Assembly: GCF_002278075.1 (NCBI RefSeq)
Contig: NZ_CP022989.1
Coordinates: forward strand, 4,278,001-4,342,000
Length of the DNA: 64,000 nt
Origin: Paraburkholderia aromaticivorans
GTDB lineage: Bacteria; Pseudomonadota; Gammaproteobacteria; Burkholderiales; Burkholderiaceae
Direction: 5' to 3'
A model generated the notes under the pieces. That model was not told the DNA's origin. It saw only the letters and a list, made by a program, of their open reading frames with translations, and did not search any database. Positions within the stretch are counted from its first letter, which is position 1. Every line of letters begins with the position of its first letter. The position numbers were made by a program, and so were the translations under genes. Below are positions 40,107 to 48,713 of this stretch, piece after piece.

Positions 40107-40484
40107 TTAGCTCACCGACACGGTTTGTTCGGACACTTGCGGGCCCTCGAACTTGACTTCGAACTTGGCGTCCTCGGTGTCGACTTCCTGCGCTTCGGTC
40201 GTGCCCATGTTCCGGCCGGTGACGATCTTTCCGTTGGCCAGTTCGAGCACCACGGTTGAATTGCGCAGCTTATTGAAGTCGCCAACGGTCATGTCGCCGG
40301 CGTCGCGCAGCGACATCGTGATAGAGCCGGGGACAGGCGTCTCTTTCCAACCGTGAAATCCATCCGGACCCGTAAGTGGTTCGCGCTTCACCGTGGCCGG
40401 ACTGTATTTGGCACCGCCTTCGAGCTGACGCGTTACGCCATCGATCGAAACCTTTGCGATCCCGGCGAGAAGATTGCTGGCCAT
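40107..40484 (-). CDS. Tail tube protein (Mu gpM type)
   Basis: The 125-residue product (MASNLLAGIAKVSIDGVTRQ, then LTGPDGFHGWKETPVPGSIT) matches the Mu-type tail tube protein, which forms the inner tube of the contractile tail. MTVGDFNKLRNSTVVLELAN is the conserved core. I chose the ATG at 40484 and not 40508, because homology starts there. Confidence 0.9.
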   Translation of the reverse strand: MASNLLAGIAKVSIDGVTRQLEGGAKYSPATVKREPLTGPDGFHGWKETPVPGSITMSLRDAGDMTVGDFNKLRNSTVVLELANGKIVTGRNMGTTEAQEVDTEDAKFEVKFEGPQVSEQTVSVS

Positions 40485-40506
40485 TGTTGGCCCTCCAGAA
40501 TGTGAC

Positions 40507-40528
40507 AAAGCCGCCTTCAGGCGGCTTT
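40507..40528 (-). terminator. Hairpin between sheath and tube genes
   Basis: AAAGCCGCC and GGCGGCTTT pair perfectly around TTCA, so it can work in both directions. Its place between the sheath and tube genes suggests it tunes their ratio. Confidence 0.65.
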
Positions 40529-40546
40529 GCTGTTGCGGTCAGTCGA

Positions 40547-42031
40547 TTACTGCAGGCGGAATTGCACGAGCGTCGCGAACGTGCGCATCTGGTTCACGGG
40601 CGTGCCCGGCCAGAGAATATCGACGCGGTTCGGATTGACTGTGTTTTTGTTCACCACCAGCGCTGCAGCAAACGCATCGGCGTTCTGAACGAAACCAGCA
40701 TCCGCACGCTCCTGATAGAGCGCGATGATGTCCGACTTGATCAGGTTCGGCGTAACAAGACCCGAATTGGCTGCCGGCCGCGTGTTGTTGTCGGCGAGCT
40801 TGCAGCGCGCGTACTTCGACGACAGCATCGTCTGAAGCGTCCGAATCTCCAGCATCAGTTGGAACATCGTTTCCACTTCGAGGTAGCTGTTGTCGGGAAC
40901 ACCTTGCGTATTCAGCTGGTACGTCGTGATGACGTTCTCGGTTAGCACCGTGCCGTCCTGCTGCACGGTGAAAGTCGAGATGCCGTCATACAGCAACGTC
41001 TCGCGCTGGCTAGGCAGGAACTGCGATTGGTTCGGAGGCGCCAGGACACCAAGCAGCGGCAGATACTGCAGCGGGACACCCGGGTCGGCGCGAACGCTCA
41101 CGGCCGCCTGCCCGCACAGCGCAGCAGCCCACAACCAGCTCGGCGTCGGGCTTCCGTTGAAGCCCATGATCGTTTCGTGCTGATTGTTGCGGGCCAGGCC
41201 GAGAGTGGTCTGAGCGGCGAACGTGCCGGCATACGCGCCGAACGCGTGCCCGTACAACTGCTGCGTCCAGCTCCAACGACCGGTCTGATCGTTCAGAAAC
41301 TGCTTCACGGCATCCAGCGATGCCGTGTCGGTGTACGGCGACGCGATGAAGTCGAACGTCATGTTGCCGAGGTTACCGAGCGCCGTCGTCAGCGTCGGGT
41401 TCGTCGCGCCACCGGACATCGCCGTGATCGTGTACGTGAGACCCGTCGGCGTCGTTTCACCACCGGCCGTGCCGTAGTAGTTGAAGAGAATGCTGATCTC
41501 GTTGCCGCACAGACCCTTGTTGTCGGCCGTCAGCGTAACCGTGCTGGTCGAGACAGACGCCGTGACCGGCATTGCCGGGATCAGATTGATTGCAGCCGAG
41601 ACTGCCGTGGCAATCTGCGCGGTGGTCATGCCCGACGTTACCGGCACATTCACCACCTGACCGGCGATATACAGTGCGATCGTACCGTTGGCGGTAGGCG
41701 CAGCAGTGAATGCAATGCTGCCGGTCGCAGCCGTGGCGCCGGCAGCATCCGCCAGCGGCAGATACCAGACTTCGCCGAAACTGTCATTGAGACGATACGC
41801 CGCCAGCATGTTGGCGAGCATCGAACTCGCCCCGCCCTGCAGGTTCGCATCGCCGGTGCCACCCGAGATGATCGGGACATTCGGTGTCGCGATGCCGGAA
41901 GCCGTGATCTGGCCGATGATCAGCGCGCGCTGGTTCCCCTGCGCGGTGTTGGCCTGCGAATTGTCGAGTTCGAAGAACGAGCCAGGCAGCCGCAGACCAG
42001 ACGGAATGACTTTGAACGGGATCGTGCTCAT
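40547..42031 (-). CDS. Tail sheath protein (Mu gpL type)
   Basis: The 494-residue product is the contractile sheath. It starts IPFKVIPSGLRLPGSFFELD and has the family block QRALIIGQITASGIATPNVP. A beta domain (VTASVSTSTVTLTADNKGLC) is inserted in the middle. The C-terminal third holds YLPLLGVLAPPNQSQFLPSQ and RETLLYDGISTFTVQQDGTV. The start overlaps the DUF2635 stop (ATGA). Confidence 0.92.
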   Translation of the reverse strand: MSTIPFKVIPSGLRLPGSFFELDNSQANTAQGNQRALIIGQITASGIATPNVPIISGGTGDANLQGGASSMLANMLAAYRLNDSFGEVWYLPLADAAGATAATGSIAFTAAPTANGTIALYIAGQVVNVPVTSGMTTAQIATAVSAAINLIPAMPVTASVSTSTVTLTADNKGLCGNEISILFNYYGTAGGETTPTGLTYTITAMSGGATNPTLTTALGNLGNMTFDFIASPYTDTASLDAVKQFLNDQTGRWSWTQQLYGHAFGAYAGTFAAQTTLGLARNNQHETIMGFNGSPTPSWLWAAALCGQAAVSVRADPGVPLQYLPLLGVLAPPNQSQFLPSQRETLLYDGISTFTVQQDGTVLTENVITTYQLNTQGVPDNSYLEVETMFQLMLEIRTLQTMLSSKYARCKLADNNTRPAANSGLVTPNLIKSDIIALYQERADAGFVQNADAFAAALVVNKNTVNPNRVDILWPGTPVNQMRTFATLVQFRLQ

Positions 42032-42207
42032 GCCTTGTCACCTTCCTTTGCGGGGGCCGGCTTCGCGGTCACCAGCACGACGTCGCCATCGTTGAGAATT
42101 TTGGTCCAGAGGATGCTGTCGTCGGGCACGTCGATGCCATCGGCCGGCAGCAATTGCTTCGTCTCCGGGTCGCGTACCGACAGGCCCGGTGCAGGTTTAA
42201 TGCGCAT
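42028..42207 (-). CDS. DUF2635 small phage protein (Mu gp38-like)
   Basis: A 59-residue product reads MRIKPAPGLSVRDPETKQLL and then PADGIDVPDDSILWTKILND, which is the DUF2635 pattern. A small gene of this kind always precedes the sheath gene in Mu-type tails; its role is unknown. GGAGCG stands upstream of the ATG, and the stop overlaps the sheath start. Confidence 0.85.
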   Translation of the reverse strand: MRIKPAPGLSVRDPETKQLLPADGIDVPDDSILWTKILNDGDVVLVTAKPAPAKEGDKA

Positions 42208-42216
42208 TCGGCGCTC

Positions 42217-42789
42217 CTACGAAATAGGTTGGGGAAGTTCGATCGTGAAATACGGCTCGGTCGTCCCCGATGGCTCTTGAACGGTGACGTCGAAACCGTC
42301 GAGGGGCGTACTCGGTAACGGGAAGAAGTCCTCGGGGCCTTGCGCAAACTCGACCTCGACGTGCATCAGCAACTCTGCCATCGGCATATCGCCCTCCGAA
42401 CTCGCCGAAATCTCGGACTCAACGGAGGTAAATTGCTGGATGCGCTGGCCACCGTTTGGATCGGCCCAGATAGCCGGGTTGTTGATCAACGCGACCTCGA
42501 TCTGCAACTTCAGAGCCTCGGCTGCAGCGAGCGCTACCGCGGATCCCGCGTCGCCAACGAGCGCCGGCGACTTCGTACGAGCGATGATCTCGATCGTGGT
42601 CGTCACTGTGAACAACGGCGCATTGCGCCCCAGCGATTCTTTTCGTTCCTTTGGCGCGCGCACGAGCATCAACGGGAACGAATTGGATGCAGTTGGCCAC
42701 GTGAACGGCGAATACACCGCTGTGCCCGCGTCGGTCGCGCCGGTGAGCGCATCCACGAACAGCGTGCGAAGCTCTGCTGACGTCGTCAT
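42217..42789 (-). CDS. Mu gp37-like tail protein
   Basis: The 190-residue product (MTTSAELRTLFVDALTGATD, TVTTTIEIIARTKSPALVGD) lies where Mu-type phages carry gp37, next to DUF2635 and the sheath. The N-terminal half reads like a tail terminator or tail completion protein. The C-terminal half is acidic. I call it by position and general pattern, not by a firm motif. Confidence 0.65.
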   Translation of the reverse strand: MTTSAELRTLFVDALTGATDAGTAVYSPFTWPTASNSFPLMLVRAPKERKESLGRNAPLFTVTTTIEIIARTKSPALVGDAGSAVALAAAEALKLQIEVALINNPAIWADPNGGQRIQQFTSVESEISASSEGDMPMAELLMHVEVEFAQGPEDFFPLPSTPLDGFDVTVQEPSGTTEPYFTIELPQPIS

Positions 42790-43118
42790 GGCGAACTCAT
42801 TTTGCTGAGCATCAGCTTTGCACCGCCGCGGCTATCGACGCGAACCTCGCGCACGAGAAACGTCGAATTGACGCTCGAGACATAAAGCTGATCGTTCTGA
42901 ACGGGAAGAGACGGAAACTGCGACAGCTGGACGCCGAGGACTGCCGACACCGTCGTGACGCCTGACGATGCATCCTCGAACATCACCTCCTTGAGGTATG
43001 CATCGTCGAACACCCCGGTGATCTGCAGCGAGCCGCCAGCGAGCGGCCGGTATGTGACCGGCTCACCAAACACCGCCTGCAGAGGCCCGATCACAAGTGT
43101 GTCCCAATTCACCGGCAT
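42786..43118 (-). CDS. Head-tail joining protein (lambda FII-like)
   Basis: The 110-residue product (NWDTLVIGPLQAVFGEPVTY, then VSAVLGVQLSQFPSLPVQND) has the beta-barrel pattern of gpFII-type head-tail connectors, including FLVREVRVDSRGGAKLMLS at the end. It links the lambda-type head to the Mu-type tail in this mosaic. It overlaps the following gene by 4 bases. Confidence 0.7.
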   Translation of the reverse strand: MPVNWDTLVIGPLQAVFGEPVTYRPLAGGSLQITGVFDDAYLKEVMFEDASSGVTTVSAVLGVQLSQFPSLPVQNDQLYVSSVNSTFLVREVRVDSRGGAKLMLSKMSSP

Positions 43119-43400
43119 TTACGCCACCTTGATTTGCGGACCCTCTGCAGAGTCGAACGACGGACCCGGCGCCGTGACGACCGGCACCGCGCCTTCCGCC
43201 AGCAGAAAGCCCAAACTGCGGAGGCGCTTCACTTCCAGCTCGGGCAGCGAGACAGTCTCGCCGGGCCCCTTGGCGCCGCCCGCCTTGACGATGTCGACCT
43301 CGCGCTTCTGATCGGCATCCCATGCCTTCGCGGCCGGGGCTTCGGTGTAGATCGTCCGCCCCGGCGCCACGACGGCCGCAACCAGCTTCGGGCCGGCCAT
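43119..43400 (-). CDS. Small head-module protein of unknown function
   Basis: The 93-residue product (PKLVAAVVAPGRTIYTEAPA, then GETVSLPELEVKRLRSLGFL) is found between major capsid and head-tail joining genes. The ELEVKRLRSLGFL part is seen in small proteins at this place in other phages. It may be a minor capsid or adaptor protein. It starts 1 base from the capsid stop. Confidence 0.6.
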   Translation of the reverse strand: MAGPKLVAAVVAPGRTIYTEAPAAKAWDADQKREVDIVKAGGAKGPGETVSLPELEVKRLRSLGFLLAEGAVPVVTAPGPSFDSAEGPQIKVA

Positions 43401-44458
43401 CAGTTCACCACCGCCGCGCAGACGCTCGCCGACAGCGATGCGTTGACCCGGCTCGGGATCACGATCGGCGACGACTGCATCAAGATGATGCGTTGTGCCG
43501 GATCGTTCTCGACCCAGGTCTTCGGTGCGTACGGCAGCGATTCGTAGTTGAACGCCGGATCCAGGATCTGACCGAACGCGCGCGTGCCCATCAAGTCGTC
43601 ACCGCTCATCAGAACGGTGCCGTCAGCGATCATCGGCGTTTCGACGTTCGTGACCGGATCGACATACCAGTCGTTGTAGACCCACAGGTCGTACTGACCC
43701 CAGCGGCCCTTGTATTGCGCGCCGCGCTGGATCTGGGCGCCGACGTTGATCGTGTTGCCCGCACCGCCGTTCCCCGGGTACCAGATGGTTTGCTTGACCA
43801 CCGGGTCCTGAATGAACAGTTCCCACGGGGTCGTCGTGAACACGAGGTCCGTCGCGACGCCGCCCGACTTTTTCAGCATCAGGTGGCCCCACGTCTCGAT
43901 GCTCGCCGACGGAATGACGCCAGACTGGCCCCACTGGTTGCCACCGGTGAGGGCGATCGACAGCGAGGGATCGCGACCGAAGTCGACGACCACGGTCGGG
44001 AAACCGTCGCCGGTGATCGTGACGGTGCCGCCGTTCAGCGCATTGGCAGCCATCCACTCGAGGCGACGGTCGATCATGTCGATCTGGTCGCTCATCTCGA
44101 ATTCAAGGTTGGCCATTTCGCGCTCGGCGCCAGTCATGTCGCCGCCGATGCGTTCGCCGATCATGCGTCGGACCGGCTTGCGCAGATCCGGAGCGCGCTT
44201 GTCTTTGATGTATGCCGGCTTGAATACGTTCGTCTGGATGCGGCGCTGCTCGACGAGCTTGCCTTCGACCAGCGGCGAGACGAACGGAGCCATGCGGCGG
44301 ATACCGACATCGACGTCAATCGAGACGTACTCGGAATCCGACATGACGATGTTCGGAAAGAACTTGTCGAGCAGGAACTTCTGGGCCCGCTTCAGATTGG
44401 GAACCGTCTGAATCAGGGTGTTGGTGTCGTAAATGAACGTGTTGTTCGTGGCAGTCAT
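43400..44458 (-). CDS. Major capsid protein (lambda gpE family)
   Basis: The 352-residue product matches the phage capsid E family: NLKRAQKFLLDKFFPNIVMS near residue 22, then FVSPLVEGKLVEQRRIQTNV, YIKDKRAPDLRKPVRRMIGE near residue 85, and RAFGQILDPAFNYESLPYAP near the C-terminus. It builds the shell with the decoration protein from the gene before it. A terminator-like hairpin lies just upstream. Confidence 0.9.
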   Translation of the reverse strand: MTATNNTFIYDTNTLIQTVPNLKRAQKFLLDKFFPNIVMSDSEYVSIDVDVGIRRMAPFVSPLVEGKLVEQRRIQTNVFKPAYIKDKRAPDLRKPVRRMIGERIGGDMTGAEREMANLEFEMSDQIDMIDRRLEWMAANALNGGTVTITGDGFPTVVVDFGRDPSLSIALTGGNQWGQSGVIPSASIETWGHLMLKKSGGVATDLVFTTTPWELFIQDPVVKQTIWYPGNGGAGNTINVGAQIQRGAQYKGRWGQYDLWVYNDWYVDPVTNVETPMIADGTVLMSGDDLMGTRAFGQILDPAFNYESLPYAPKTWVENDPAQRIILMQSSPIVIPSRVNASLSASVCAAVVN

Positions 44459-44489
44459 TCGGGGCTCCGAGTGCGATCGATACCCACCA

Positions 44490-44516
44490 AAAGAAAAACC
44501 CCGCCGAGGCGGGGTT
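44490..44516 (-). terminator. Hairpin between decoration and capsid genes
   Basis: AACCCCGCC and GGCGGGGTT (44497-44516) pair perfectly with a 2-base centre, and T residues follow on the minus strand. It probably reduces read-through between the two head genes or protects mRNA ends. Confidence 0.62.
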
Positions 44517-44535
44517 CTCTATGGAGGAGTTCCGG

Positions 44536-45222
44536 TTAGGTGGGGTCGGTTGCGGTCTGAACCGATTTCAGGAAAATTCCGAACTGACGGAACATCTGCG
44601 TCAGCGTCGGGCCCCAGGCGGCAGCGTTCGCACCCCAGCTTGCATCAGGCAGGATCGCGTTGACGTTGAACTCGCCCATCACGTACACGCCGCACGCGAC
44701 AGCGCCGCCGCTCGCATCCGAGAAGTCGGCAAGAATCGCGCACGGGATCTGGCTGCCGTCCTGTGCGGTCGCTTTCGAAAGCACGTAGTTGCCCGAGGGG
44801 ACATTCAGCGTGAACTCGTCGCCGGCCACGAATGCAGTACCGCCAGCCGTGATCGTGAAGTTCAGGTCGGCGCCGACATACGCAGTGCCCACCGTCGCGT
44901 TGGGCAGCGCCAAACCATCGGGGCCGGCGACCGTGAAGTTGGTCGCGCTCGTCGCGGTCAGCGTGTACAGGCCGGCCTGCACGGCCGCGCCCTTCGTGAT
45001 CGAACCGATCGTGCCGTTGCCGGTGTTCGTGCCCGCCGCCGAAACGACCGTACCGGTCTGCTGACCGAGAATCGCGCCGCGCTGCAACGTGCCGGATCCG
45101 AGGATGCCGTTCGACGTCACCAGCTTCATGTTCCCCGCGATCAACTGATCCGGGATGTACGTCTCGGCATAAATGCCGGGCTGTTGGGGGTTATCCCCAA
45201 TCTGATTGACTGTCAGAGTCAT
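44536..45222 (-). CDS. Head decoration protein (lambda gpD-like) with an inserted domain
   Basis: The 228-residue product has gpD features at both ends: DQLIAGNMKLVTSNGILGSG with GTLQRGAILGQ near the start, and CGVYVMGEFNVNAILPDASW near the end. Lambda gpD has about 110 residues. The extra middle part (GLYTLTATSATNFTVAGPDG, GADLNFTITAGGTAFVAGDE) is a beta-rich insert that recurs in related phage proteins and may stand out from the capsid surface. Confidence 0.85.
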   Translation of the reverse strand: MTLTVNQIGDNPQQPGIYAETYIPDQLIAGNMKLVTSNGILGSGTLQRGAILGQQTGTVVSAAGTNTGNGTIGSITKGAAVQAGLYTLTATSATNFTVAGPDGLALPNATVGTAYVGADLNFTITAGGTAFVAGDEFTLNVPSGNYVLSKATAQDGSQIPCAILADFSDASGGAVACGVYVMGEFNVNAILPDASWGANAAAWGPTLTQMFRQFGIFLKSVQTATDPT

Positions 45223-45251
45223 GGTGTGAATCCTTTATGGATTGGGGATAG

Positions 45252-45893
45252 TTAAGCTTCGCCGCGGCGCTTCTTGCCGGCAGCAACGATTGCGGCAGCC
45301 TTCGCCTTGGGGTCGTTCGGGTCGAGCGCTGCAGCGCCTGCATCGGTGCCGACGATCGGCAGGCGGACACCCGACATCCGCTCACGCAAGCCGCTCGTGC
45401 GCGGTGCCGGCGCCTGGTCCAGACCGGACGCGTTGAGCGCGGCGATGGCTTGCGACGCAGACAGGTTCGTATCGAACGCGAACATGCCGGCCTGATTTAC
45501 GCGGCCAGCCTTGATGCCAGCTGCCATGATGCGAGCACAGCGCACGCGCTCGCGCTGACGTGCGCCCTTCGCGCGACCGGCACGCTTGCCGGTTTCGTCG
45601 TCGTCCTCGTCGTCAGCTTTGGCGTCGCCCTCTTCGTCGTCATCGTCGACTTGCTTGGCATTTCCCTTGTCCTTCTCTTCCGCAGCCTTGCGCGCATCTT
45701 CCTTCTCTTTTCCCTCTTCGGCCTTGCGCGCCTCGTCTTCCTTGTCCTTTTCTTCCATGCGCTTCGCATAGTCGTCGTCGGACTCGCCGTCGAGCCGCTT
45801 GCGGTCATCGTCTTCTTCTGCGCGCGCGGCCGCGACCTCAAAGCCGAGGAGATGGGCGAACGGCATCGCGCTCGCGAGCTTCGAGAGCTTCAT
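45252..45893 (-). CDS. Putative capsid scaffold protein
   Basis: The 213-residue product lies between the prohead protease and decoration genes. The middle is a highly charged helix (KRMEEKDKEDEARKAEEGKE, VDDDDEEGDAKADDEDDDET) typical of scaffolds, and it may be removed by the protease. The C-terminal part (VRCARIMAAGIKAGRVNQAG, NLSASQAIAALNASG) resembles the C-terminal region of lambda-type protease-scaffold proteins, here on a separate gene. The call is inferred from position and composition. Confidence 0.65.
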   Translation of the reverse strand: MKLSKLASAMPFAHLLGFEVAAARAEEDDDRKRLDGESDDDYAKRMEEKDKEDEARKAEEGKEKEDARKAAEEKDKGNAKQVDDDDEEGDAKADDEDDDETGKRAGRAKGARQRERVRCARIMAAGIKAGRVNQAGMFAFDTNLSASQAIAALNASGLDQAPAPRTSGLRERMSGVRLPIVGTDAGAAALDPNDPKAKAAAIVAAGKKRRGEA

Positions 45894-45917
45894 GTGTAAC
45901 GTCCTTTGGGGGTTGGT

Positions 45918-46805
45918 TTAGGCTTTGCTGATCTGCTTGATCAGGGCCCGAAACGCGGCATCAGGCGCCGCCACTTCGTCCGCAAGCCCAAGCGCGACAC
46001 CCTTGTCGCCCATGAACGTAGCGGCCTGCGTACCTCGAACCGTGGCGGCCGAGATATTCTTGTTGCGGGCGACCGTATCAACGAACAGTTCGCCCATCGT
46101 GTTGATGTCAGCCTGGAAGCGCGCGAGCGCCTCTTCGGACAGCGGAATCTCCGGATGGCCGTCAGCCTTCGTCTCGCCGTACGTGATGAAAGTCACCTTC
46201 ACGCCAGCGGCAGACAGCGCCTTCGACAGATCGACGTGCGCACAGATAACGCCGATGCTGCCGACGCCGCCCGTACGCGGCACGACGATGCGATCGGCTG
46301 CGCTCGCGATCGCGTATGCCGCGCTGTATGCCGACTCATTGAGAATCGACCAGATCGGCTTCGCGCCGCGCGCGTTGTAGATGGTGTCGACGAGATCGAA
46401 GCACCCCGCCACTTCACCGCCGGGCGATTCGATGTCGAGAGCGATCGCCTTCACCTCCGGATCGCTGAGTGCGGTCAGGAAGTTTTGACGGATCCCGTCA
46501 TAGCCGGACATGCCGCTGTACGGCCGCAGCGAGCCGAGCTTCTGAACGAGAGTGCCCTGCACTTCGATCAGCGCCACACCACCGACATTGTCATAACCGG
46601 TACGCGATACGCGACCCGGCTCGGCAAAGCCGTACTCATCATCCTCCATCGCCATTGGTGTGACGGCCGAGCCGTCCATGCGCAACATCTGTGTCACGCC
46701 GAGGCGGTCAGACAGTGCGGCGATGACGACCTCGGCCTTGCGCGGATGGATGGCCAGCGGCGTGTTGAACATCCGCTGACCGAGGCGAGGCAAAAGGTTA
46801 TTCAT
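45918..46805 (-). CDS. Prohead protease, peptidase S49 family (lambda gpC-like)
   Basis: The 295-residue product is a SppA-like serine protease for capsid maturation. GGVALIEVQGTLVQKLGSLR near residue 75, then AIALDIESPGGEVAGCFDLV and ILNESAYSAAYAIASAADRI, which carries the serine, are diagnostic. The GSIGVICAHVDLSKAL block and a lysine in YGETKADGHPEIPL follow. It overlaps the portal gene by 4 bases. Confidence 0.92.
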   Translation of the reverse strand: MNNLLPRLGQRMFNTPLAIHPRKAEVVIAALSDRLGVTQMLRMDGSAVTPMAMEDDEYGFAEPGRVSRTGYDNVGGVALIEVQGTLVQKLGSLRPYSGMSGYDGIRQNFLTALSDPEVKAIALDIESPGGEVAGCFDLVDTIYNARGAKPIWSILNESAYSAAYAIASAADRIVVPRTGGVGSIGVICAHVDLSKALSAAGVKVTFITYGETKADGHPEIPLSEEALARFQADINTMGELFVDTVARNKNISAATVRGTQAATFMGDKGVALGLADEVAAPDAAFRALIKQISKA

Positions 46806-48436
46806 GCAGCGCTCGGTTCAGAAATGGTTTCGGTTGCGTCAGCACCGGACATCCACTTAGGTTGTGGCAGTCCAAGTTCCTTGTAGCGCGCAGCCTCGAT
46901 CGCGCGCCGCTCGGCGACTTCGCGCCAGTCGGTGCCCATCAGGTCCGCGCATTCGTCTTCCAGAGTCGAAAGACCGCCGTCGAGGCCAAGAATCGCACCC
47001 TGTTTTTCCTTTACCGGATCCGTAAATCCCTTGCCCGGACCCATCCACTTCGTGCGCGCGTACGCGACGCGGCATTCCATATAGCTTGGCGCGCCGGCGG
47101 GCAGCGGCAGATCATCTACCTCCATCGATTCCTCGAGGAAAGCACCGAAAATTGGCTGACCGAAGCCGTGGGCGAAGTCACTGCGGCGCCTGGAAAACGT
47201 CTTCCACGCCTCGAGCATCGCCGCGCGGTACGAGCTGTAATTCACATCCGACCAGTCCTGGCTGATCTGCTGCGTCGAAACCCCGGTGCCGGCCGCGACA
47301 TTGCGCAACATCGCAGCCTCGAACTCCCCGAAATTGCTGTTCGGCCGCTGCGCCGAAACCGTGTTGATGCTTTCGCCTGGGAACAGGATGGGCATTCTCA
47401 CGTCGCCGAGCGAAAGCTTCTTCCGGTCGTGGAAGTCCACCCGCTCCTGCTGATACGCATTCAGCTTTTCAGAATCGCCGAACGCTTCTTCGACGAGATC
47501 CGGATCGAACGGACTCTGTATATAGGCGCCGAAAATCGCGTTGACGATCGCCGCGTCCAGTTCTGTCCCGTCGTACTTGATCAGCATCTTCAGACGCTGT
47601 AGAACGGGCGCGAGAATGCCGGCGCCGCCACGGTGCTGCGCCGCGCGATCATGATCGAAGTCATGGACGATTACCGGCCGGCCCCAATCTGTCTCGCGCG
47701 GGATGCGATCCCAATGGACAGCTTGCGCCGCGCTGAACCAGTCGCCGCCATGCGCGCGCCGGATGTGATACGCCACGGCCGCGCCGTACTCGTCGACTTC
47801 GACGCCGCCGCGCATCACCTGTTGATCGAACCGCAATTGCGGGTTCGACAAGCGGTCAGGATCGATGATCTGGAGCGTTGTCGCATACTGAGCGCGCCCC
47901 GCACCGACCCGCTCCGGCAACCAGAGCAGCATCGCGAGTGCATCACCATCGACAATCTTGTGGCGAAACGCGAGCCGCATCATCTGCGCCACGGTCAGGT
48001 TGCGCTGAGCATCGCAATAGCGCCCCGGATCATTCGACCAGGTGCGCCAGTGAGCCTCGGCCGCCTGCCCAAATTCCTCCGCCCAAACGTGATCGAATGC
48101 TTTGATGCCCGTTGTCGCGCGCAGCGCCGCGTAATCGGGCTTCGAGATCGGCCGAAAGTCCGCGCCGATGACCGTATCGACCGTCCGCGTTACGGCTGCT
48201 GATGCCCAACCATCGTTGCGAACCAGATCCCGTACGCGCGACACGATCCGGTCGCGGTACATGTTGAGCTCGCCGTCAGGCGACCACAAGTACGGGCGCC
48301 ATTCGGCCATGTGAGCGCCGTAGATGTCGGCAGCGTCATACGGCACATTGCCACCGCCTACCAGCATGGACGCGCGACTGGGCTTCATCTCGATCGGCTT
48401 GCCAGCCGAATCAAGGATCTGCACGGGAGCGTCCAT
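46802..48436 (-). CDS. Portal protein, lambda family
   Basis: The 544-residue product forms the portal ring. NMYRDRIVSRVRDLVRNDGW near residue 60, VIGADFRPISKPDYAAL, then LRNVAAGTGVSTQQISQDWS and YSSYRAAMLEAWKTFSRRRS match the lambda portal family. I chose the ATG at 48436, which overlaps the stop of the gpW-like gene by one base (TAATG). The frame open to 48721 runs through that gene and terminase and is not real there. Confidence 0.92.
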   Translation of the reverse strand: MDAPVQILDSAGKPIEMKPSRASMLVGGGNVPYDAADIYGAHMAEWRPYLWSPDGELNMYRDRIVSRVRDLVRNDGWASAAVTRTVDTVIGADFRPISKPDYAALRATTGIKAFDHVWAEEFGQAAEAHWRTWSNDPGRYCDAQRNLTVAQMMRLAFRHKIVDGDALAMLLWLPERVGAGRAQYATTLQIIDPDRLSNPQLRFDQQVMRGGVEVDEYGAAVAYHIRRAHGGDWFSAAQAVHWDRIPRETDWGRPVIVHDFDHDRAAQHRGGAGILAPVLQRLKMLIKYDGTELDAAIVNAIFGAYIQSPFDPDLVEEAFGDSEKLNAYQQERVDFHDRKKLSLGDVRMPILFPGESINTVSAQRPNSNFGEFEAAMLRNVAAGTGVSTQQISQDWSDVNYSSYRAAMLEAWKTFSRRRSDFAHGFGQPIFGAFLEESMEVDDLPLPAGAPSYMECRVAYARTKWMGPGKGFTDPVKEKQGAILGLDGGLSTLEDECADLMGTDWREVAERRAIEAARYKELGLPQPKWMSGADATETISEPSAA

Positions 48437-48705
48437 TAGCGGTACCTGAACTGGATGGGTCGGCGCCCGCGCGAGATGATGCCGAGCTGGGCCTGCAATT
48501 GTTTGATGAGGGCGACGAGCCCCTGAATGTTCGCCTGCGTGTACGTGACAGACTTCGTTCCATCGCCCTGTCCATACACCGCCGCCTGAACCTTCGTACC
48601 GGTCGACAGGTCGAGATACGCCTGCTGCGCATTGGCGAGAGCCGTTTGTAGCGCGGTCGTCGACATGCCAGCGAAGATGCTGGTATTCGGGTTGTAAAGG
48701 GACAC
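48436..48705 (-). CDS. gpW-like head completion protein
   Basis: The 89-residue product (SLYNPNTSIFAGMSTTALQT, ALANAQQAYLDLSTG, TYTQANIQGLVALIKQLQAQ) matches the lambda gpW family, which plugs the head and prepares tail joining. It starts with GTG at 48705 behind GGAG. It lies between terminase and portal, as in lambda. Confidence 0.85.
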   Translation of the reverse strand: MSLYNPNTSIFAGMSTTALQTALANAQQAYLDLSTGTKVQAAVYGQGDGTKSVTYTQANIQGLVALIKQLQAQLGIISRGRRPIQFRYR

Positions 48706-48713
48706 GGAAGCTC

